DNA from: a virus
Virus record (IMG/VR): IMGVR_UViG_3300031787_001049
Location: 1 to 20,139 of that record
Length of the DNA stretch: 20,139 nt
Direction: 5' to 3' (one strand)
The stretch's first letter is position 1. Every line of letters begins with the position of its first letter. Position numbers and translations under genes: made by a program. Below, piece after piece: positions 6,017 through 15,100 of this stretch. The notes beneath the pieces were generated by a model that saw only the letters and a program-made list of their open reading frames with translations, was not told the DNA's origin and did no database searches.

Positions 6017-8884
6017 ATGGCGGCTATGTTATCTAGAGAAGAGTTTCTTTCTCTTGTTTTACCACCTACAGGACAATACTGTGTGGTCGGGCTGAAGCAA
6101 GGTAAAGCACCAAGACAGGTATTCGTAGAATCAATTGATGAGGTCTGCAACTACGCAGACGCTATGGTGCACAAGGGTTACGACGCATACTTTGCCCTTG
6201 CATCTTTCACCGATCCGAATGAGGGTCGCACAAACGTAAACGCTGATCAACTTGGGTCATTCTTTGTAGACATCGACTGCGGCCCCAACAAGCCGTACGC
6301 AGATCAGCAAGAGGGTGTCGAGGCTCTGATTGAGTTTATCGCTACATCCGGCATGCCCAAGCCAACAGTCTTGGTTAATTCAGGGCGCGGCTTGCACGCC
6401 TACTGGGTGCCGGAACAGCCGTTACCAAAAGCAGAATGGAAACCTTTGGCCGAGTCGCTCAAGGCACTGTGCCAAAAGCACGGGCTACAGGCTGACCCTG
6501 CGGTGACTGCCGACGTGTCTCGCATCCTGCGCATACCTGAGACACTTAACTTCAAAGACCCAGACAACCCCCTGCCAACAAAAATCGTAGCGTCACGTGA
6601 ACGCGTGGAGATTGCCAAGTTACGTCAAGTATTAGTAACTTTAGACGACTTTGATATTCCGGGTAAAAAGCCTTTTGTTAAGCAACTAGACCCGATGACC
6701 TTGGCACTGATGGGTAACTACCAGTCTAAATTCAAAACAATTCTCATCAAGTCGATGAATGGGGAAGGATGTGAACAACTTGCTAATGCGTTTAGGAATC
6801 AGGCAATACTCGAAGAACCTCTATGGAGAGCCGCTTTATCAATTGCCCATTCCTGCGTGGACGGATCTGTGGGTATCCACAAAATATCAGAACAACACCC
6901 TGAGTACTCAGCAAATAGAACTATTAAAAAGGCTTCAGAAACTAAGGGACCTTACACCTGCGATACATTCAGAAAACTTAACCCCACGGGGTGCCAAGAC
7001 TGTCCGCTCAAAATATCATCGCCTATCCAAATTGGAAGACAAATTATCGAAGCCTCAGAAGAAGATAACGTTGTCACCCACGTTGAACAGGCTACTAAAG
7101 AAGAAGTAACCTACACGATCCCCAATTTCCCGTTCCCATATTTCAGGGGTAAAGTTGGTGGGGTCTATCGGCGTGCTGATCCCAATAAAGAAGATGACAA
7201 AGACGAACTAATCTACCCGTACGATCTCTACGTGGTGAAACGAATTCACGACCCGGACGATGGGGAAACACTACTTATGAGACTGCACCTACCCAAAGAT
7301 GGGGTGCGAGAATTTATTATGCCGTTGACCTCAGCACTGTCAAAAGAAAAGTTTGTAAACAGAGTAGCCCAAGAAGGGGTAGCAATACTAGGAAAGAAAC
7401 AGGACTTACTTATGGCGTACGTAACAAGATGGGTTGAGGAACTGCAGGCTATGGGCAAATCGGAAATCGCTCGTAAACAGTTTGGCTGGCTGGAAGATGA
7501 CAGTGCATTTATTGTTGGTGACAGAGAAATCCGCGCCGATGGTCAGGTGCTCTATAGCCCCCCAACCGTTGTGACACTACCGATCATTCCTGCGTTTAAG
7601 ACCAAGGGCGACTTCCACACTTGGAAAGACATCATCAATGCCTATGGCAGACCCGGAATGGAGCAACGTGCCTTTGCGTTCTTCATGGGTTTTGGTGGAC
7701 CGCTTATGAAGTTTGTAGGTGAAGGATTCTTGGATGGATTCTTGCTCAATCTAGTCAGTCAGCGCGGTGGATCAGGCAAAACTACCCTGCTACACGCCAT
7801 TAATTCGATCTACGGTAACCCCAAGCAGTTGATGTTATCTTATAAAGATACGCATAACCATCGCATGCAACGTATGGGCACCATGCAGTCTATGACCCCT
7901 ACGATTGATGAGTTGACCAATCTGGAAGTGAAGATTATGTCAAACCTTGTGTATGACATCACCTCCGGCAAGGGCAAAAATCGTATGAGCGGCAAGGCTA
8001 ACGTCGAGCGGATTAACCTCACGACTTGGCAAATCCCGGTGGTCTCCTCATCCAACCGCCGTGTCAAAGACGCCTTGATGACCCTCAAGTCTTTCCCTGA
8101 TGCGGAACTGCTACGAATACTGGAAGACGAAATCCTGCCCGATACCCATAACGACCCCACATGGTCAAAGTCCCACTTCGGACGCATCATCAATAATTAT
8201 GGGCACGCAATTGACCCCTACATAAAATACGTCGCGGGCAATCTTCCCACCGTAGTAGAACTTCTTAACAGGGTCAATCAGAAGTTAGACCGAGCAGCCG
8301 AGATTACGAACACCGAGCGGTATTGGTCAGCCGGAATAGCCATCGACCTGACAGGCGGCATCATCGCCCATAACTTGGGACTGCATAACATCCCGATAGA
8401 ACCCGTCTTTCAGCACGCGGTAGACCTCGTTAAAAACACCCGGAACAAGAACAACGAAGAGTTCTCAAGCGTCAGCGACTACCTTGGGGCCTTCCTACAG
8501 CGGCACTATCAGGATATTTTGGTCATCAACGGCAAGGCCCACAGCCGGACAGGGCTGGAACAGGGGCCGATCCGGGAGCCTCGTGGCAAGGTTGTAGTGC
8601 GCTATGAGCCCGATACCAAGATGCTCTACGTGGTCAACAAAGACTGGCGGGATGACTGTGCCAAGACCTTTATGGGCTACGAAGACACCCTGAACCCCTA
8701 CCGCAAGAACAAAGCCTACACCGGCCTGAAGAAGAAACGCATGCTGGCGGGCACCGCTATGGGGGCATCTGATGGGGTTATGGCCCTTACCTTTGACACT
8801 ACCAAACTGGAATTTTTCGCAGAGGATGCGCTAGTAAATGCAGATTCTAAATCTGACAGTGAAGATACCTTGGGGGTCGATTAA
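6017..8884 (+). CDS. Primase-helicase: AEP-type primase, zinc motif and DUF927-like ATPase (955 aa)
   Basis: Bifunctional protein that would make primers and unwind DNA at the fork. The N-terminal AEP/PrimPol-like domain (about residues 1-210) shows FVDIDCG with Asp85 and Asp87, SGRGLHAYW with His127, and SRILRIPETLNFKDP near 168-182. A zinc motif follows: HPEYS, then Cys315, Cys326 and Cys329 (TCDTF...GCQDCP). Residues 360-540 resemble the DUF927 region (FGWLEDDSAFIVGDREI). The ATPase has Walker A GGSGKTT (584-590, Lys588), Walker B TIDE (629-632) and a sensor-like VVSSSNRR. Neither ATG 6017 nor the in-frame ATG 6026 has a clear ribosome binding site, so the start is uncertain within a few codons. 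It lies downstream of the SSB-like gene, as replication context predicts. The last 47 bases overlap the next gene. Confidence 0.9.
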   Translation: MAAMLSREEFLSLVLPPTGQYCVVGLKQGKAPRQVFVESIDEVCNYADAMVHKGYDAYFALASFTDPNEGRTNVNADQLGSFFVDIDCGPNKPYADQQEGVEALIEFIATSGMPKPTVLVNSGRGLHAYWVPEQPLPKAEWKPLAESLKALCQKHGLQADPAVTADVSRILRIPETLNFKDPDNPLPTKIVASRERVEIAKLRQVLVTLDDFDIPGKKPFVKQLDPMTLALMGNYQSKFKTILIKSMNGEGCEQLANAFRNQAILEEPLWRAALSIAHSCVDGSVGIHKISEQHPEYSANRTIKKASETKGPYTCDTFRKLNPTGCQDCPLKISSPIQIGRQIIEASEEDNVVTHVEQATKEEVTYTIPNFPFPYFRGKVGGVYRRADPNKEDDKDELIYPYDLYVVKRIHDPDDGETLLMRLHLPKDGVREFIMPLTSALSKEKFVNRVAQEGVAILGKKQDLLMAYVTRWVEELQAMGKSEIARKQFGWLEDDSAFIVGDREIRADGQVLYSPPTVVTLPIIPAFKTKGDFHTWKDIINAYGRPGMEQRAFAFFMGFGGPLMKFVGEGFLDGFLLNLVSQRGGSGKTTLLHAINSIYGNPKQLMLSYKDTHNHRMQRMGTMQSMTPTIDELTNLEVKIMSNLVYDITSGKGKNRMSGKANVERINLTTWQIPVVSSSNRRVKDALMTLKSFPDAELLRILEDEILPDTHNDPTWSKSHFGRIINNYGHAIDPYIKYVAGNLPTVVELLNRVNQKLDRAAEITNTERYWSAGIAIDLTGGIIAHNLGLHNIPIEPVFQHAVDLVKNTRNKNNEEFSSVSDYLGAFLQRHYQDILVINGKAHSRTGLEQGPIREPRGKVVVRYEPDTKMLYVVNKDWRDDCAKTFMGYEDTLNPYRKNKAYTGLKKKRMLAGTAMGASDGVMALTFDTTKLEFFAEDALVNADSKSDSEDTLGVD

Positions 8885-9035
8885 GCCCGGGATGTCGTTT
8901 TTCATACCCTGCCTAGATAGCGAGAACGCCGCGAAGCAACTGACGTGGGAGGCGGGCCGGTTAGGCTATACAGTTGTCTGTAAACAAGTTATCGAGAATA
9001 ACCGATATGGATTGCGCTGCTGGAGGGTGGAGTGA
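8838..9035 (+). CDS. Small conserved phage protein (65 aa)
   Basis: Begins inside the primase gene in another frame and ends 44 bases before the terminator hairpin. The body IPWGSIKPGMSFFIPC and the end YGLRCWRVE resemble a short phage domain of the pattern W-x-x-l-x-x-G-x-S-F-F-v-p ... G-l-R-v-W-R-v, known to me only as hypothetical. The conserved-looking part begins before the in-frame ATG at 8892, so 8838 is chosen even though its ribosome binding site (GAGG, about 13 bases upstream) is weak. Translation is probably coupled to the primase. No active-site motif is visible and the function is unknown. It could be a small DNA-binding or regulatory protein, but nothing proves that. Confidence 0.7.
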   Translation: MQILNLTVKIPWGSIKPGMSFFIPCLDSENAAKQLTWEAGRLGYTVVCKQVIENNRYGLRCWRVE

Positions 9036-9079
9036 TATTCTCGGGCCTTCACTCTCCTATCTACTCCTCGATAGGTTTA

Positions 9080-9107
9080 GCCCCGGCCTAGCCCGGGGCA
9101 TTTTTTT
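9080..9107 (+). terminator. Rho-independent terminator of the replication module
   Basis: GCCCCGG (9080-9086) pairs with CCGGGGC (9093-9099) around a six-base loop and is followed by A and seven T (9101-9107). It is a strong + strand intrinsic terminator. Its T-run overlaps the stop codon of the giant - strand gene (9106-9108), so the two convergent operons meet with no spare sequence. On the - strand no T-run follows the hairpin. Confidence 0.9.
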
Positions 9108-12100
9108 AAAACCCTGCCGCTTTCCGCATAAACGGGGTATTGATTTCTTTAAGAATTTCGTTTTCAGTCCTCTCCAAATCCTCAAGAACATTTTTCTTGT
9201 CCGCACCACTCATGTTCGGGTCATTGGAAACAATCTTTTTTAGGGCCCGGATGTTCTCAAATTGTTGATCTAATTTGCTAATCATCCCGCCAAGTGAATA
9301 CAGCATAAGATTTTTGTCGGACTCAAGGTATTTCACAAGTTCGTCGATCTGTCCCCGGGCACGGAACGTATTTACAGTGCTAGTAACACGATCAATATCT
9401 TCACGGAAGTTGTAATACTGCTCTTTGTATCCGCCCGGAACACGATCATACATAAATGTTTTAAACCCGGGCAGTTCATACAAACGCTTATCTGGGCGAT
9501 TAGCGCCAAACATATTGGTTACATCTAACAACGTACCACCTGCAATACCTGTGTAACCACGCATCATGTAATCAAGTTTTACGGGGGAATAATTTATCAG
9601 TCCCCCAAGCATTTTAGCCAGTTCAGAAGTGCTGTCAGTGTACTGCTGTGCAGGCTCAAGTTTCTCTAATCCACGCCCAACAATTGGGGATTGGGTAAAG
9701 AAAGAATAATTAACCATAACTTCCAAAGTCGGTTTAATAAACTGTGGAGTCATGTTAGGGCTGGCAAAAGCATCAAATGCCGCAGACCCGATAGCCTTGC
9801 GCAAAGTCGTAGCATCTTGGGGACTGTTAGTGCCTTGGCTAGTTACGTAGTTGTAAATACGTTCAGGAAGAACTTTGAATAAGAAGCCAACTTCAGGAGC
9901 CACAGGAATCTTATTCGGTGCCCACTCAGGTAAACCGGGGATAATAAAATTCTTATCTTTTTCGTAATCGCGCAGACCTTCGTACTCATCATCGCCACCA
10001 ACCAGCATGGCGTAAATGGAAGATAGGGCGGCTAACTTAATTCCAGTTTTCCAGAATAGCATCGTAGCCAGCCTGCGTTCTTCAGCCGCAATACCACGTC
10101 CAGTCATGCTACGGTAGAAAATGTCCATACCTTGAATGTAAGCATTCATAAACGGTATGACTTGACGTAACGTGCCAATCAGTTTGCCCCTACCCTGCCG
10201 CTTAAAGTTAATAATTTCTTGTGCGCGGTAACGTGCAAGTAACACATCCCCGTCAGGAAACTGGGCCGATTTGGTTTCTGCAAGTGTCTGCTCAAACACG
10301 GCTTTACGCATCGCAGCATCAGAAGCGATAGACGGGGCTTCTGCAAATGAGAACACACGGTCAAATATGCCGCGTTGCTTTACTCCAAACTCTTTCTCAA
10401 TAGCGTCTTGTGCCCGTCCCGGCATGAAGTCATAGGCACCAGCGATACCCATAGACTTGAGATCTTTGGTTAGGGGGTCGTCGCCAAGTTCTTTTATAAA
10501 GTTTTTGAGAACTTTACTAGGCACACTAAACGGGTTTTTTACACCTGAGTTAGTTGTAGCACGGTATGAATCTTGGAACACCTGACTGAGCGCAAACTGC
10601 GGGGTGGCTGTGGTTGCCTTGCGAAGCACATTAGATAGGCTTGCAAATGCTTGGATAACAGGGCCACCCATACTCTCTACGCCTTTAAACGCATACACGT
10701 CAGCGATAGAGTCAAACTCATAGGACTCCGGCTTACCGTTGCGGTAGATAAAGATTACGTTGTTTGGGTTAACGCCTGCAGCCTGCGGGCTTGGTATTTT
10801 CTTGGCACCGAGATTGTTGGTTACAAAAGCATCTGTGAGTTTGGTGGCAGCATGGTTACGGATAGCACTGTTACCCATCCAAAATGTCAGGCCCACCATA
10901 TTGTCAAAGATGTTATTGATTGGCTCAAAACCACCCTTAAGTTGCTTCATGCTCCCAAGGTTGGTTAAACCTTTTGAATACATCTGTGGGCTGTTCTGAA
11001 CTAACTCTTCATAGTCCTTGATACGGTTCCAAGGCACGTAGTCAACGACATTTTTCCAAGACTGAGCCTGCTGTGCGTCTAAACGTCCACCCTGAACCAT
11101 CGCATCAATCATGCCGTTTTTAAATTCCGTGAACTCTTTAAACGCTGCTTCTAGTTCAGGGAACTTTTTAAAGGCATCCATACCCGCTTTGATTTGCGCA
11201 GGGCTAGGCAGTAACGATGCAGGTACAGGGGAGTTAGGGTCGTTCATCAATGAGTTAGCACGACGGGCAATAAATGCGTCATTAGCCAACTTAAAGGCAA
11301 GATCCTGATCTCCTAGTTTTATACCAAGATCTTTAATCTTATCCATGACCCCTTGCATTGAGTTAGGGCCATCTTTTGCTACCCATCCAATATCTTTATC
11401 AAGCACTAGCCTACCGCGCTTCATGGCTTCTACAGTCATCACGTCAGCATGCTCGGCGGCGGTCATAAATACATCAGGTCGTATGTTGCCTAGCGAATCT
11501 CGAATAGCCCCGTTATAAGCATCGAACAACTTACGTTCGACAGATGCACCCTTATAAGCAACCCGTACACGTAACCTATCAACCTGCTCCTGCCGATAGG
11601 ATGGATCAAAGAAGAAGGCACCCACTTTCTGCATGGTGCTCATCTGTGGTTGCTTGGGTTGGGTGTTGCTAATGTTACCCATAGCCTGAATGGTGGCTTG
11701 GGCTTGCTGTCCAGCCGCAGTCAAAACGGGTTTGCGACGGTATCTGATGTTTCCGGTGCTTGCATCAAACGATCCAAGGTTACCAGTAGCGGATTTAACT
11801 TGGTTGGACTTAAACACACCAAGATTTTTAACACCAGCCTCACGGATATAAAACCCGTCGTACCCGGCTTCCTTAATAGCATCTTGGAAAGGTTCCTGTT
11901 CAATAACCCCCCAATTACCTTCCATAGTGTTGCCATAAATGATGTCGGTAAGGCTATCTATACCATCTCTTATTAAACTAATTTCGGATTTTAGGAGATG
12001 TTTGGTAAACACACTGCTTTTATCAGATATACTTCCGCGACCAAAATCCAAATAACCCTGATCTATTAATTTTTGAATGATAGGCCGTACGTGCTCTTCA

Positions 12101-15100
12101 TTCTGATAGTCAAACGGTTTTTCTGCCCGAACATATAAGGGCATGATGGTTTCCCCAACAGGGATAAGTTCTCCAGTAGCCTGAGCGTATTGATCTGGTA
12201 AATAGTCAAATACATCTATGGTGCTTATTTTTTCAAAATCTTCTTTTGTGTTTGGCCCGTTTGCATCTGGATTTGCAGCCAAATTAGCAAACACCCCATC
12301 CTGTTCAGCAATTTGAATAACCCTATTCCTAAGCATGTTCATTTGCTCAGGAGTCATATTGTGGCGGAGTTCACGCCTTACATATTCAAAAGAAGAACTA
12401 CTAAAACTCTCTGCAAACCTAGGGTCGGCGGTAACAAAAATTGCATTAGCCTGCTTGGGGATAAATTCATTAATATCCCGGGCTGTGCCGTGGAACATTA
12501 GGATGGGACGACCTTGTTCATCCACAGTCTTACTATCACCAAACCACTTCCAGAAGTTACGAATTCCTTCTTCAGTAGCCGCCAAGGGTCGGCCCTTAGA
12601 GTCATACAAGGACCGCTGAACACCACCTATATCAATTGTCTTGGCATCTATTGGGGTTCCATCATTCTTGTAAACCACATCCTTAGAAGCCTTACCCACA
12701 CCCCGGGTGCCTTTGCCTTCAATCACGTAGTCACGGAAAGAATCTAGCAGGTCAGTAACTTCCTTATCGCGCAGAGTTTTAATGCCAATCATCTGCATAA
12801 AGTTACGGATAAGTTTCTTCAGTTGGTGCAGTGCATACTGCATCAGGGTATCTGTGCGGACAAACCTTGCCTCGGTAGCCTCAGCCAACACCTCTTCGAC
12901 AGCCGTGCTTAAATCCATGCCTTCAGCCATTTTTAGGTTGGCTTTGGCTCGTACCTGATAGTTAGTGTTGTAGAGACGGTGCATGACCTTGCGGTACTCA
13001 GCACCCAAAATTGACTGCAAACCGTAGTGACCAATGACCTCATGCACTACCGTTAAGGCAGCGTCTTGTGGGCTCTTGATGTTATCGGCTATGAGATAAA
13101 CCGTCTGATCGTTAGGATTAAAGGCGCCCGGAACACTTCCTGCACCATCTCTTAACAACTGAGCCTGCATGGGAGCAGGCAGTCCATCTACGCTTTGCAC
13201 CACCACGATTGGAGGTGCGTTTTTCCAATTCTTTGTAAAGGTAGATACAAATCTATCAACAGCGGCTTTGGTGCTCTTAGCGCCTTTCTCAGACTTACGA
13301 TAGCGAATCTTACGGCCTGATAGTAAATCTTGAATCCCAGCAGTATTCTGAAATATCTGCTCTTCAACACGCTTTGTAACTTCTTCATCTTTCTTGCGCT
13401 TTTCAGCATTCTGTTTACGTAAATCTTCGTTTTGCTTACTAAGAGACTCTTGCTCCATGCGTTTCTCTTCGGCTTTTTGCTCACGCTTGGCCCGCATGGC
13501 TTCGTTGTACCGGGAAAGATACATGGCACCCGCTTTATTTAGGGTACGTTGCTGTTGAATCTCCCGGTCTACAAAGGCTTTTTGTTCAGGAGTTAAGGCT
13601 TCGTAAGATGTTTTGGCAAGGCGATTAACCTTCTTCTCAAATGCAAACTCACCAGCAATCCGTTTAAGCGCCCCCTCGACGGAGCCTGTTTGCTCAACAT
13701 ACTGGGCTAGATAGGCGTTTGCCTCGTCAACATCAGCCTTTGGAACCGGACGCTTGCGTGTTACTTTCTTATCAAGAGCAGGTTCAACAGCCTGGATAGC
13801 CGGTTGTCCATACAGTTCTTGCTGAAGTTCTTGCTGTAGGGCATCCTGCTCTTCATTAGTTAATGCACTGAGTTCATTTGCCGCTCCAACATCAGCAGAT
13901 CCAACGCCTTCGCCAGCAACTGCCACTGGTCCCACGTCAGGTGTTTTAACTCCGGTGGTGGCTCGGGCTCCTCGCTTGCTAGGAACTGAAACGCTAGGCT
14001 CACTTGTTCCGGCGACAAGTGCAGAAGGTTTTGCAGGCTGGACATCTTCCGCTCCTTTGAATATAGGCTGGCTCAGAAACGATTCAACGTTACTGGCAAT
14101 TTTAGGACTACGGTCAGGGGCAGAAGCGTACGTTTCAAGTGTATCTTTTACAACCGCTGCTTGTTCAGGGTCAGATAAATCTTTGCCAATAAGATCTTTC
14201 CTTAGTTTCTTATTGGTAGGTCCTATACCAAGTTGCTTAAAATCTTCCTCTGTGATGGGGCGTCCTTCAGTAACAGGTTCTGCAGCAGGTGTTACTTCAG
14301 CAGTGCGCAAGGCACCAGCAGTAGGCTGGCCTTTCTTCTTACCTTTGGTTTCAAACAGTTCTTGTTGTTGGGCAGCGGCACCAAAACCCTGCATCGCTAT
14401 TTTCTCAAGGCCAGTCTTAGTTGCCTCTGAGATATTTGGATTTGCCCGTACTTTGGCAAGAACCTGCCCAATCTCAACCTGATCTTGAGGATCGGTTAAA
14501 TCTTTACCCTCAAGTTGTTTATAGAAAGAAGAACGCTTACTTAGGCCGGTCTGGTCTAAGATGCTAGATGTAAGCATTGTAGGGAATTCAGGCTCGGGGA
14601 TAGGGGGGCCAGCAAATTCATCGCCGGGAACAAACCCAACGCCTTCACCCATCATCTCCCTAAACTCACCCTGAACCTGTGCTTGCTGTTTAATTTGATC
14701 TTCTAAATCTTTAGCCTCAGTCACAGGCCCGCGCATCCGATAGTAATTCTCAGCATCGTTAAATGCCGTTAACTCATCAATCCGTGCTTGCTCTTCAGCC
14801 GTAGGCGTACCTGCCGAAAGCATCGCAATCTCTCTAGACCTCTCCACGTAGGTCATGTCCTGCGGTGCTTTACCTTCTAGTGCTTCAGCCTTTTTACCTT
14901 CTTGCTCTAACAACTTTTCACGTGTGGTTGAAGCCTTACGCCCAAGCACCATGTTCATAAAGACTTCAGCAATCGCACCAGCCCCCGCACCGTATGCGGC
15001 TTGCTCTCCCAGACCCTCAAGAAGTTCTTGGTCAGGTTTATAGATGCCTTGTGCGATTAAGTTCTGTCCAAGACCCTGTGCAAATTCTTGTAAACCCTCG

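Noticed and set aside
6759-7109. A 116-codon open frame inside the primase gene
   Set aside because: It lies over the primase zinc region in another frame and its product resembles no family. The primase frame explains the region.
9056-9075. CCTATC...GATAGG inverted repeat as a - strand terminator
   Set aside because: The six-pair stem with an eight-base loop has no T-run after it on the - strand.
13955-14482. A 175-codon + strand frame antisense to the giant gene
   Set aside because: The opposite strand encodes the recognisable giant protein, including the repeat region. The Ser/Ala-rich product has no motif.
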